Shown in pieces: positions 1 through 7,817 of a stretch of 64,000 bases of DNA. Position 1 is the stretch's first letter; each line of letters begins with the position of its first letter. This DNA is from Blastococcus sp. TF02-8. Its GTDB lineage: Bacteria > Actinomycetota > Actinomycetes > Mycobacteriales > Geodermatophilaceae. Made by a program: the position numbers and the translations under genes. The notes under the pieces were generated by a model. The model did no database searches and was not told where the DNA came from. It saw only the letters and a program-made list of their open reading frames with translations. The stretch covers positions 372,001-436,000 of the forward strand of contig NZ_QOHK01000001.1 in the NCBI RefSeq assembly GCF_003319175.1, read 5' to 3'.

Positions 1-415
1 CCACCCGCCCGAGCACGGCCTGAAGCGCGCTGCTGACCGCGCCACCCGCGGCACCCGCGGTGAGCAGCCGGTCCTGTCCCTGGGCCCCGAGCAGCAGCAC
101 GCCGTCGACCTCACGATCGGCCAGCAGCCGCCGGCCCGCCGCCTCGGACCCCACGGCACGGGCGTCGAGGGGATCGCCGTCGAGGTCGTCGAGCCGGCCG
201 GCCTGCTGCTCGGCCGTCCCCTGCGGCGCGCCCGGCGGGGCCACGACGGCCAGCGGGACCTCCCGGGGACGCGGGGCGTGGAACGCGCCGACGTAGCTGA
301 CCACGAAGCCCAGCTGCAGCAGCAGCACGCCGACGACCAGCAGCGCCGCCCTCCGGGTCACTCCCGGGACCAGCTCCCGGCGCGGCCCCTCCCGCCGGCT
401 CTCCGCGACGTCCAT
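1..415 (-). CDS. Partial YhgE/Pip-type membrane protein, N-terminal end
   Basis: The gene runs off the left edge; 138 codons are visible from an ATG at 415 preceded by a G-rich stretch that could serve as ribosome site. The first 20 residues are charged, then residues about 22-42 form one strong membrane helix, followed by an outward-facing stretch starting HAPRPREVPLAVV. A single N-terminal helix followed by a soluble domain beginning with a PxxVPLAVV-like strand is typical of the YhgE/Pip and DUF3533 membrane proteins related to ABC-2 permeases, which carry more helices at the C-terminus (not visible here). The family assignment is an inference from this short stretch; function in this organism is unknown. 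Confidence 0.6.
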   Translation of the reverse strand, partial: MDVAESRREGPRRELVPGVTRRAALLVVGVLLLQLGFVVSYVGAFHAPRPREVPLAVVAPPGAPQGTAEQQAGRLDDLDGDPLDARAVGSEAAGRRLLADREVDGVLLLGAQGQDRLLTAGAAGGAVSSALQAVLGRV

Positions 416-521
416 CTGCCCATCCCCCCTGTGCGCCGGTCGGCACCTCGCATGTGCGGGGCCCGCGCGCCGGCACACAGTCTGCCCGGCGGTGCGGCAT
501 CGGGCGGGAGAGGATGCCGGG

Positions 522-2165
522 GTGGGTGTGGAGACCGTGCTGCTGCTCGTGCTGGCCTCCGTCGCGGTCATCGTCGCCGTGCAGGCCCTGGCCGAGCGGT
601 CGGGTCTGCCGGCCGCCGCCCTGCTGACCGTCGTCGGCCTCGGCTACGCCTTGCTCCCGGCGGCGGAGATCGAGCTGGACCCGGAGCTGGTCCTCACCCT
701 CGTGCTGCCACCGCTGCTGTACAGCGCGGCGCTGGAGTCCTCCCTGGTGGCGATCCGGCGGAACCTCCGCACCGTCGTCAGCCTCTCGGTGCTGCTGGTC
801 CTGGTGACCGCTCTGGTGATCGGCACCGGCTTCGCGCTGTTCGTCACCGGCGCCACGCTGGCCGCCGGGATCGCGCTGGGCGCGGCCGTGGCCCCGCCGG
901 ACCCCGTCGCCGCGCTGGCGGTCGGCCGCAAGGTGGGCCTCCCCCCGCGGCTGATCACCCTCATCCAGGGCGAGGGCCTGCTCAACGACGCCACGGCGCT
1001 CACCATCCTCACCGTGGCGGTCTCCGCCGCCCAAGGCGACGGCTTCTCCACGCCGGCGGCCGTCGGCCAGTTCCTGCTCGCCGCCGTCGGAGGGGTCCTC
1101 GCGGGCCTGCTGGTCGCCTTCGGGGTCCGGCCGCTGCGCCGGCTGCGCCGCGACCCGCTCACCTCCAACGCGATCAGCCTGGCCACGCCGTTCGTGGCCT
1201 ATCTGCTCGGCGAGACCCTGCACGTCTCCGGAGTGCTCGCCGTCGTGGTCGCCGGGCTGGTCATCGGGCACAACAACCCCAGCTGGGCCTCGGGCGCGAG
1301 CCGGCTGCAGACCAATGCGGTGTGGCGCCTGGTCAACTTCCTGCTCGAGGGGTTCGTCTTCCTGCTCATCGGCCAGCAGCTGCCCGCCGTCATCCGAGGG
1401 TTGGGCGACTACGCCACGGGCACCGTGGTCACCGCCTCGCTGATCACCGTGGGGGGCATGCTGCTGGTCCGGCCGCTCTGGCTGCTGCTCACCGAGTCGC
1501 TGCCGCAGTCCCTGCACGCCCGGCTCGGCGGTGCCGACGACGAGGGCGGACCGGCCCACCGGCGGCTCAGCGGCCGCGAGATCGTCGTCCTCAGCTGGGC
1601 CGGTACGCGCGGTGTCATCAGCCTGGCCGCGATCTTCACGCTGCCCGAGGTGACCGGCGACGGCGAGCCCTTCCCCGACCGCTCGCTGCTGCTGTTCTGC
1701 GCCTTCCTGGCCGTCCTGGCGACGCTGGTGGGCCAGGGCATCACCTTCGCCCCGCTCGTGCGCGCGCTCGGGCTGCGCGCCGACCGGGGCGACCAGGCGC
1801 GGCTGCGCAACCAGGCCCGCATCGCCTCGGTGGAGGCGGCGCTGGGCCGGCTCGACGAGCTGGCCGCCGAGGAGTGCGACGAGGTCGACGGCGAGGCGCT
1901 CGACGTGCTCCGCTCCCAGCTGCGGACCCGGCTGGCGGGCTACCGCAAGCGGATGGACATGCTGGCCGGCGCCGAGCCCGGCGAGGTGCCGATGGCACCG
2001 CAGTACGAGGCGGCGCTGCGGTTCCGCCGGGCGGCCCTCGACGCCCAGCGCGAGGAGCTGCTGCGCTGGCGGGACGCCGGGCGGCTGCCCGACGAGGGCC
2101 TGCGCTCGCTCACCCGCGAGCTGGACCACGAGGAGGGCCGGCTGCCCGCGCGCGCGTTCCGCTGA
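522..2165 (+). CDS. Na+/H+ antiporter, CPA1 (NhaP) family
   Basis: A predicted inner-membrane cation/proton exchanger of 547 residues. About 12 hydrophobic helices fill residues 1-430, followed by a hydrophilic cytoplasmic tail of about 110 residues rich in Arg and Glu. Motifs seen are PPDPVAA near residue 125, EGLLNDATAL near 150 (the Asn-Asp pair that binds the cation in CPA1 members) and GTRGVISLAA near 365. The GTG at 522 was chosen because GGAGAGG lies seven bases before it; an in-frame ATG at 492 has no such site. The gene ends four bases before the convergent formate/nitrite transporter. The cation preference cannot be read from sequence. Confidence 0.88.
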   Translation: MGVETVLLLVLASVAVIVAVQALAERSGLPAAALLTVVGLGYALLPAAEIELDPELVLTLVLPPLLYSAALESSLVAIRRNLRTVVSLSVLLVLVTALVIGTGFALFVTGATLAAGIALGAAVAPPDPVAALAVGRKVGLPPRLITLIQGEGLLNDATALTILTVAVSAAQGDGFSTPAAVGQFLLAAVGGVLAGLLVAFGVRPLRRLRRDPLTSNAISLATPFVAYLLGETLHVSGVLAVVVAGLVIGHNNPSWASGASRLQTNAVWRLVNFLLEGFVFLLIGQQLPAVIRGLGDYATGTVVTASLITVGGMLLVRPLWLLLTESLPQSLHARLGGADDEGGPAHRRLSGREIVVLSWAGTRGVISLAAIFTLPEVTGDGEPFPDRSLLLFCAFLAVLATLVGQGITFAPLVRALGLRADRGDQARLRNQARIASVEAALGRLDELAAEECDEVDGEALDVLRSQLRTRLAGYRKRMDMLAGAEPGEVPMAPQYEAALRFRRAALDAQREELLRWRDAGRLPDEGLRSLTRELDHEEGRLPARAFR

Positions 2166-2169
2166 GCGG

Positions 2170-3021
2170 TCACCCGCGCTCGGCCGGCTCGGCGGTGTCC
2201 GCGGCCGGATGGACGTCGGGCCGGTCCCGCAGGAACAGGTACCAGTAGGAGGTCGCCACGAAGACGACGGCGCCGACGAGGTTGCCCGCACCCGCCAGCA
2301 GCCAGTTCAGCAGCGTGTCGTCCCACCCGAGGTCGGGCACCCCGGCGAAGATCGCGGCGGGCAGGAAGAACATGTTGGCGACCACGTGGTCGAAGCCCAT
2401 GGCGACGAAGGCCATGATCGGGAAGAAGATGGCCAGCACCTTGCCCGACACGTTCTTCGCGGCCAGCGACATCCAGACGCCCAGGCAGACCAGCCAGTTG
2501 CAGCCGACGCCGCGCAGGAACGTCTGCCAGGGCGACTCCCCCAGCGCCTTGCCCTCGGCGATCGCCGCCAGCCGCTCGTAGGTGAGCCCCGAGCTGCCGG
2601 CGGAGTCGGCGTGGCCGATGACGCCGGTCTGCACGGCCAGGAAGAACGCCACGAACACCGCGCCGAGCAGGTTCCCCAGCAGCACCAGCGTCAGGTTCCG
2701 CACGACGTCGGGGACGCCGAGCTTCCCGTTCATCGCCCCCAGCGGGACCAGCATCATGTTGCCGGTGGCCAGGTCCGAGCCCGCGATGAGCACGAGCACC
2801 AGCCCGAGGGTGAACGCCGCACCCATGAACAGCGTGGGCAGCGTCCCCCAGGTCTCCGGGTCCAGCCCCGAGGACACGGTGATGGCCACCAGGCCGCCGA
2901 AGGCGATGTAGGCCCCCGCGAGGAAGGAGCTCACCAGCACCCGGTCCCAGCTCCGGTGCACCTTCTTCGCCCCGGTGGCGGCCGCGACCTCGGCCATCTC
3001 CTGCGGCTCGCGTGCGGTCAT
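2170..3021 (-). CDS. Formate/nitrite transporter (FNT) family channel
   Basis: A 283-residue integral membrane protein with six predicted helices, the usual size for FocA/NirC pentameric anion channels. Seen are an N-terminal cytoplasmic segment (first about 35 residues), SFLAGAYIAFGG in helix 1, GSDLATGNMM (the re-entrant loop region), and NWLVCLGVWMSLAAKNVSGK in the second half, with the broken-helix AKN motif that lines the FNT pore. The ATG at 3021 follows GGGAGGCCACC; an upstream in-frame start at 3084 is less likely. No formate or nitrite enzyme lies next to it, so the transported anion (formate, nitrite or hydrosulfide) is open. Confidence 0.85.
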   Translation of the reverse strand: MTAREPQEMAEVAAATGAKKVHRSWDRVLVSSFLAGAYIAFGGLVAITVSSGLDPETWGTLPTLFMGAAFTLGLVLVLIAGSDLATGNMMLVPLGAMNGKLGVPDVVRNLTLVLLGNLLGAVFVAFFLAVQTGVIGHADSAGSSGLTYERLAAIAEGKALGESPWQTFLRGVGCNWLVCLGVWMSLAAKNVSGKVLAIFFPIMAFVAMGFDHVVANMFFLPAAIFAGVPDLGWDDTLLNWLLAGAGNLVGAVVFVATSYWYLFLRDRPDVHPAADTAEPAERG

Positions 3022-3097
3022 GGTGGCCTCCCGGTGCCGGACTGCTGCTGCGGCCACCCTCCCGCCGGGCGTCCGCGGCAGCAAACCGGGCCGGTGC

Positions 3098-3967
3098 TCA
3101 GCCCGGCTCGTCCGCCAGCCCGAGCACGATCGCGCTGAGGTCCGCCGCCGCCGGGTCGGGGAGCGCCACGGCCGCGGCGTCCATGGTCGCCAGCACCGCG
3201 GCGTCGAGCCGGTCGGAGAGCCCGGCCGACCGCAGTGCCTCGCGGATCAGCCGGGCGTCCTTGGCGGCCCCGGTCAGGCCGAAGCTGACCGGGAAGTCGC
3301 CGGCGATCATCATCCCGCCCTTGAGGTGCGCGTACGGCGTGTCCAACGGTCCGCCCTCGATGGCGGCGAGGAACTGCTCCGGGTCCAGCCCCAGGCCGCG
3401 GGCGAGCGCGATCGACTGGGCCACCCCGGCGGTCACCATGAACAACCACGCGTTGGCCGCCATCTTCAACCGGCTGCCCGCACCGGCGGCACCGAGCCAG
3501 AGGGTCCTGCCGCCCAGGGCGTCCAGCAGCGGGGTGATCCGCTCCCGCACGTCGTCGGGACCCGACGCGAGCATGACGAGCTTTCCCTGCTCCGCCGGCT
3601 TCTTGGTGCCCAGCACCGGGCAGTCGACCAGCACCAGGTCCAGCTCCCGCGCGAGCTCGACCAGCCGGTCGGAGCCCTCGAGGCCGACCGTGGCGGTCTG
3701 CAGCCACACCGTCCCGGCCCCGGGTGCGGCGCGGCGGATCACGTCGGCCACCGCGTCGGCGTCCAGCAGCATGGTGAGGACGACGTCGGCCCCGCGGACG
3801 GCCTCGTCCGGGGAGTCGAACGCCTCCGCGCCCGTACCGGCCAGGGCCTGCGCCTTGGCACCGTCGCGGTTCCACATCCGGACCGGGAAGCCGGCCCGGC
3901 GCAGCGAGCCCACCATCCCGGCACCCATCGTCCCGGTGCCCAGCACCGCCACCACCTGCTGCGTCAC
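3098..3967 (-). CDS. Beta-hydroxyacid dehydrogenase (3-hydroxyisobutyrate dehydrogenase-like)
   Basis: A 289-residue NAD(P)-dependent oxidoreductase. The Rossmann start VLGTGTMGAGMVGSLRRAG (residues 7-25) binds the cofactor; a helical domain follows from about residue 165, with the conserved catalytic Lys in GAGSRLKMAANAW and an aromatic/hydrophobic segment near 180. The family oxidises short 3-hydroxyacids (3-hydroxyisobutyrate, tartronate, 6-phosphogluconate-like); substrate cannot be assigned. Its GTG start overlaps the TGA of the molybdenum subunit in a GTGA junction, so it is the last gene of that operon and probably acts on a product or relative of the same substrate. Confidence 0.85.
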   Translation of the reverse strand: MTQQVVAVLGTGTMGAGMVGSLRRAGFPVRMWNRDGAKAQALAGTGAEAFDSPDEAVRGADVVLTMLLDADAVADVIRRAAPGAGTVWLQTATVGLEGSDRLVELARELDLVLVDCPVLGTKKPAEQGKLVMLASGPDDVRERITPLLDALGGRTLWLGAAGAGSRLKMAANAWLFMVTAGVAQSIALARGLGLDPEQFLAAIEGGPLDTPYAHLKGGMMIAGDFPVSFGLTGAAKDARLIREALRSAGLSDRLDAAVLATMDAAAVALPDPAAADLSAIVLGLADEPG

Positions 3968-6057
3968 GGAAGACCTCCGAGGACCTTGTCGAGGGTCACC
4001 GGCAGATCGCGGACCCGGATGCCGGTCGCCCGGTGCACGGCGTTGACGACGGCCGCCGCGGTGCCGGTGATGCCGATCTCGCCGATCCCCTTGCTGCCCA
4101 TCGCATTCACGTATGGGTCGTGTTCGTCGAGCCAGTACGCCTGCACGTCGCCGACGTCGGCGTTGACGGTGATGTGGTACTCGGCGAGGTCGTGGTTGGC
4201 GACCTGCCCGATGCGCGGGTCCCAGACGCTGTTCTCGTGCAGCGCCATCGACAGGCCCATCGTCATGCCACCGATGAACTGCGAACGGGCGGTGCGGGGG
4301 TTGATGATCCGGCCGGCCGCGAACACCCCGTAGAGGCGCGGCACCCGCAGCTCCCCGGTGTCGGCGTGCACCCGCACCTCGGCGAACTGGGCGCCGAAGG
4401 CGTAGGCGGCGTGCTCGGTGTCCTTCGCGGCCTGGTCGACCGAGCCGGTGACCTCGTCGCCGTCCCGCGGCTCGGCGCCGAACTTCCCGCGGAACTCCCG
4501 GGCGGCCACGGTGATCGCCGATCCCCAGGTGTTGGTGCCCGACGACCCGCCGGCCACCGAGGCCTGCGGCAGCCGGGTGTCACCGATCCGCACCTCGACG
4601 TCGTCCACCGGCACGTCCAGGGCATCAGCGGCGATCTGCGGGAGCACGGTCCAGGCGCCCGTGCCGAGGTCGGCGGCGCCGATCTCGACGACGTAGCGGC
4701 CCTCCTCGAATCGGACCAGCGCGTCCGAGGTCGCCTGGCGCATCGTCGGGTAGACCGACGAGGCGACGCCGGTGCCCACGAACCAGTCGCCGTCGCGGTG
4801 GCGGGCAGGCGGCCGGTCGGCCCAGCCGAACCGCTCCGCGCCCTCGCGCAGGCACTCCACCAGGTGCCGGCTCGACCAGGGCTTGCCGGTCTCGGGGTCG
4901 ACCTCGGGGTCGTTGCGGATCCGCAGCTCGACCGGGTCCAGCCCCAGCGCCTCGGCCAGCTCGTCGAGGGCCACCTCGGGGCCGAACATGCCGGGGCACT
5001 CCCCCGGTGCCCGGAACCAGGACGGCACCGGCACGTCGAGCGGGGCCAGCCGGTGCGTCGTCCGCCGGTTCGGCGCGGCGTACATCATCCGGGTGGGCGT
5101 GCCGGTCTGCTCCGCGAACTCCTTGATCCGCGAGGTCTGCTCCACGACGTCGATCGCGATGGCCTGGAGCCGGCCGGTGCGGTCGGCGGCGACCTGCATC
5201 CTCTGGATGGTCGGTGTGCGGTACCCGGCGAGGAAGAACATCTGCTGCCGGGTGAGGGCGAGCTTGACCGGCCGGCCGGGCAGTGCCCGTGCGGCCAGGA
5301 CGACGAGCATCACGTTGGCGTGCGGGGTGCCCTTCGATCCGAAGCCGCCGCCCACGTACGGGCAGATCACGCGGACCTGCTCCTCATCCAGCCCGAACAC
5401 CTCGCAGACGGCGGCGCGGTCGGGGTGCACGCCCTGGGTGGAGTCCCACAGCGTGAGGGGGACCTGCGCGCCCGGCTCCCACAGCGCGGTCGAGGCGTGC
5501 GGCTCCAGCGGGTTGTTGTGGACCATCGCCGTCGAGTACGTCTGCTCCACCGTCGCGTGCGCCGTGGCCATGGCGGCGGCGACGTCGCCCTCGGCGGTGT
5601 CGGTCTCGAACGAGGGGTTGACCTTGTCCGGCTTGTACAGCGCCGGGTGGTCGACGGTCAGCTCGCTGTCGTGCTCTTCCTCGGCGAAGCTCACGCGAAC
5701 GAGGTCCGCACCCTGGCGGGCCAGTTCCGAGGTCTCGGCGAGGACGACGCCGACCAGCTGTCCGCGGAAGGCGACCTCGGGCGACTGCAGGACGGCGAGC
5801 TCGCGGTCCTCGGTGGAGGCCAGCCGCTCGGCGTTCTCGTGGGTGAGCACGGCGAGGACGCCGTCGAGCGCCTCGGCGGCCGAGGTGTCGATGCGGGTGA
5901 CCCGCCCGCGGGCGATCGCGGCCTGCACGGGATGCGCGTACGCGGGGTGGTCCACCGGTGTCTCGTAGGCGTAGGTGGCGGTGCCCCGCACCTTGGCCTC
6001 GCCGTCCCGGCGCACGAGGCCCTGGCCGATCGCGCGCGGCTGCAGCAGGTCGGTCAT
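3964..6057 (-). CDS. Molybdopterin-binding subunit, aldehyde/xanthine dehydrogenase family
   Basis: Large catalytic subunit (697 residues) of a molybdenum hydroxylase, holding the molybdenum-cytosine-dinucleotide type cofactor. The N-terminus begins with the usual GQGLVRRDGEAKVRGTATYAYE; middle motifs include VGGGFGSKG (around 250), RAPGECPGMFGPEVALDELA (around 350) and near the C-terminus GSKGIGEIGITGTAAAVVNAV, in which the Glu of KGIGEIG matches the base-acting active-site Glu of the family. The start at 6057 sits in an ATGA overlap with the FAD subunit. With about 700 residues it is the shorter PaoC/YagR type and not the 1,300-residue eukaryotic fusion. The substrate (an aldehyde or N-heterocycle) is unknown. 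Confidence 0.9.
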   Translation of the reverse strand: MTDLLQPRAIGQGLVRRDGEAKVRGTATYAYETPVDHPAYAHPVQAAIARGRVTRIDTSAAEALDGVLAVLTHENAERLASTEDRELAVLQSPEVAFRGQLVGVVLAETSELARQGADLVRVSFAEEEHDSELTVDHPALYKPDKVNPSFETDTAEGDVAAAMATAHATVEQTYSTAMVHNNPLEPHASTALWEPGAQVPLTLWDSTQGVHPDRAAVCEVFGLDEEQVRVICPYVGGGFGSKGTPHANVMLVVLAARALPGRPVKLALTRQQMFFLAGYRTPTIQRMQVAADRTGRLQAIAIDVVEQTSRIKEFAEQTGTPTRMMYAAPNRRTTHRLAPLDVPVPSWFRAPGECPGMFGPEVALDELAEALGLDPVELRIRNDPEVDPETGKPWSSRHLVECLREGAERFGWADRPPARHRDGDWFVGTGVASSVYPTMRQATSDALVRFEEGRYVVEIGAADLGTGAWTVLPQIAADALDVPVDDVEVRIGDTRLPQASVAGGSSGTNTWGSAITVAAREFRGKFGAEPRDGDEVTGSVDQAAKDTEHAAYAFGAQFAEVRVHADTGELRVPRLYGVFAAGRIINPRTARSQFIGGMTMGLSMALHENSVWDPRIGQVANHDLAEYHITVNADVGDVQAYWLDEHDPYVNAMGSKGIGEIGITGTAAAVVNAVHRATGIRVRDLPVTLDKVLGGLP

Positions 6058-7070
6058 CTCAGGGCCTCCGCGGTCAGGTCGCGCAGGGTGGCCACGACGG
6101 TGCGCGTGGCCAGCGGGATTTTGAAGCCGTTGCCACCCTCGAGGCCGGGCTGCGGCTGGGCTGCGGTCAGCTCGACCTCCATCGCGTGCGCGACGGCGTG
6201 CTCGGTCAGCGGCCCGCCCGTCAGCAGCGCCTCGGCGCGGGTGGCCCGCCAGGGCCTGTGGGCCATCCCGCCGAGGGCGATGCGCACGTCCTCGCCGGCC
6301 ACCACCGCGGCCACGGACACCAGGGCGAAGGCGTAGGAGGCCCGGTCGCGCACCTTGCGGTAGGCCGAGCGGGCGCCGGAGGGCAGCGGTGGCAGGTCGA
6401 CGGCGGTGATCAGCTCGCCGTGCTCGAGCACGGTGTCCCGCGACGGGTGGTCGCCCGGGAGCCGGTGCAGCTCGCCGAACGGGATGGTCCGCTCCCCCGC
6501 CGGGCCGAGGACCTGCACCTGCGCGTCGAGCGCGGTGAGCGCCACCGCCATGTCCGACGGGTGCGTGGCGATGCAGGTCTCCGGCGCCGTCGGGTCGGGC
6601 ATCGCCGACCCGACGCCGAGCACCGCGTGGTACCGGGTGTAGCCACCGACGGCGGAGCAGCCGCTGCCGGGCTCGCGCTTGTTGCAACGGGTGGTGACGT
6701 CCTGGAAGTACACGCAGCGGGTGCGCTGCAACGGGTTGCCTCCCGTGGTCGCGGCGTTGCGCAGCTGCCCGGTCGCCCCGGCCAGCAGGGCCTGGGCGAG
6801 GACCGGGTAGCGCTCCCGCACCCGGCGGTCGGCGGTCACCTCGCTGTTGGTGCTCGCCGCGCCCAGCCGCAGCCCGCCGTCGGGGAGGTCGGTGATCTCC
6901 CGGGAGGTGAGGGTGCGGACGTCCACGACGAGGTCGGGCCGGGCCACGCCCAGCTTGAGGTGGTCGACCAGGTTGGTGCCCCCGGCCAGGAAGACCGCGC
7001 CCGGCTCGACGGCCACCTCGCGGACGGCCTCGGCGGCGCTGCCGGGGCGGGTGTAGGCGAAGGGCTTCAC
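6054..7070 (-). CDS. FAD-binding subunit of the molybdenum hydroxylase, with extra cysteine cluster
   Basis: Medium subunit, 338 residues, that passes electrons between the 2Fe-2S clusters and FAD. FAD-binding motifs AGGTNLVDHLK (about 32-42) and TTGGNPLQRTR (about 108-118) are present. Directly after the second comes CVYFQDVTTRC followed by PGSGC, a three-cysteine insertion like the one that holds an additional 4Fe-4S cluster in E. coli PaoB; the link is from memory of that family. The GTG start at 7070 overlaps the stop of the iron-sulfur subunit (GTGA), so all three subunits are translationally coupled. Confidence 0.9.
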   Translation of the reverse strand: MKPFAYTRPGSAAEAVREVAVEPGAVFLAGGTNLVDHLKLGVARPDLVVDVRTLTSREITDLPDGGLRLGAASTNSEVTADRRVRERYPVLAQALLAGATGQLRNAATTGGNPLQRTRCVYFQDVTTRCNKREPGSGCSAVGGYTRYHAVLGVGSAMPDPTAPETCIATHPSDMAVALTALDAQVQVLGPAGERTIPFGELHRLPGDHPSRDTVLEHGELITAVDLPPLPSGARSAYRKVRDRASYAFALVSVAAVVAGEDVRIALGGMAHRPWRATRAEALLTGGPLTEHAVAHAMEVELTAAQPQPGLEGGNGFKIPLATRTVVATLRDLTAEALR

Positions 7071-7579
7071 GGCTGCACTCCCCCGGCCTGCTGCACCGCG
7101 GGAACGATGTGGGCGTAGGCGGCGCACCGGCAGAGGTTCCCGCTCATCCGCTCGGCGACCTCGGCGGCGGTCAGCTGGGGGTCGGCGGTGAGGTCGGCGC
7201 TCGCGTGGCTGGGCCACCCCCGGTCCACCTCTCGCAGCAGCCCGACGGCGGAGCAGATCTGCCCCGGGGTGCAGTAGCCGCACTGGAAGGCGTCCCGGTC
7301 GAGGAACGCCTGCTGCACCGGGTGCAGCTCCCCCTCGGTCGCCAGCCCATCGGCCGTGGTGACCTCGGCGCCGTCGTGGGCGACGGCGAGGGCCAGGCAG
7401 CTCAGCGCCCGCTCCCCGTCGAGCAGCACCGTGCAGGCACCGCACTGACCGTGGTCGCAGCCCTTCTTCGGGCTGGTGTTGCCCAGCCGCTCGCGCAGCA
7501 GGTCCAGCAGCGTCGTGCGGGTGTCCACGGTGAGCCGGCGCGGCACGCCGTCCACGGTCAGCGAGATCTCGGCGTCCAC
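7067..7579 (-). CDS. 2Fe-2S subunit of the molybdenum hydroxylase
   Basis: Small subunit, 170 residues, with two 2Fe-2S domains. Cys41, Cys46, Cys49 and Cys61 (GCDHGQCGAC then C) form the plant-ferredoxin-type cluster; CGYCTPGQ and CRCAAY further on form the second cluster next to the molybdenum site. The GTG at 7579 is preceded by a G-rich ribosome site (GAGGGGAC) and was preferred over the upstream ATG at 7612. There is no Tat signal, unlike E. coli PaoA, so the complex should be cytoplasmic. First gene of a four-gene operon; a weak promoter is likely in 7580-7660. Confidence 0.9.
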   Translation of the reverse strand: MDAEISLTVDGVPRRLTVDTRTTLLDLLRERLGNTSPKKGCDHGQCGACTVLLDGERALSCLALAVAHDGAEVTTADGLATEGELHPVQQAFLDRDAFQCGYCTPGQICSAVGLLREVDRGWPSHASADLTADPQLTAAEVAERMSGNLCRCAAYAHIVPAVQQAGGVQP

Positions 7580-7649
7580 GCGCCCCCGGTCCCCTCGCCG
7601 GCGCCGGGGCAAACCCCGTCGCCGGGGAGCCGGGGCCGCCGCCCGGCGC

Positions 7650-7655
7650 TAGCGT
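7650..7655 (+). promoter_or_regulatory. Predicted -10 element for a leaderless transcript
   Basis: TAGCGT ends six bases before the ATG at 7662, and no Shine-Dalgarno sequence is present. The same TANNNT-six-start spacing recurs at pdxY and the MEDS-STAS gene, which supports reading these as leaderless promoters. Confidence 0.5.
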
Positions 7656-7661
7656 CGGGGC

Positions 7662-7808
7662 ATGACCAGCCCTACCGATCCCCAGCCGCCGTCCCCGGAC
7701 CCCGCGCCGTCGGACCCGGACACGCCGGGCGCTCCGGAGCCCTCGCCGCTGCCCGATCCCCTGCCGGACGCGCCGCCGCCGGACGGCGGGCCGACGCCCG
7801 TCGTCTGA
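7662..7808 (+). CDS. Small proline-rich protein, unknown function
   Basis: A 48-codon ORF with 20 prolines and many Asp and Ser residues, ending PTPVV. It is too short and disordered for any domain. Support for it being real is the well-placed -10 element (TAGCGT) six bases upstream of ATG and its position between two minus-strand operons with no overlap. It ends nine bases before the convergent RND pump stop. I do not recognise the protein; a low-complexity chance ORF is possible. Confidence 0.45.
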   Translation: MTSPTDPQPPSPDPAPSDPDTPGAPEPSPLPDPLPDAPPPDGGPTPVV

Positions 7809-7817
7809 CCGCGGCGG

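Noticed and set aside
60-296. Small plus-strand ORF at the left edge
   Set aside because: It is antisense to the partial membrane protein, which has a proper start, helix and composition.
111-2291. 726-codon minus-strand ORF over the antiporter
   Set aside because: It is antisense to a clear membrane transporter, has an Arg/Gly/Gln-biased composition without domains, and arises from the high third-position GC of the real gene.
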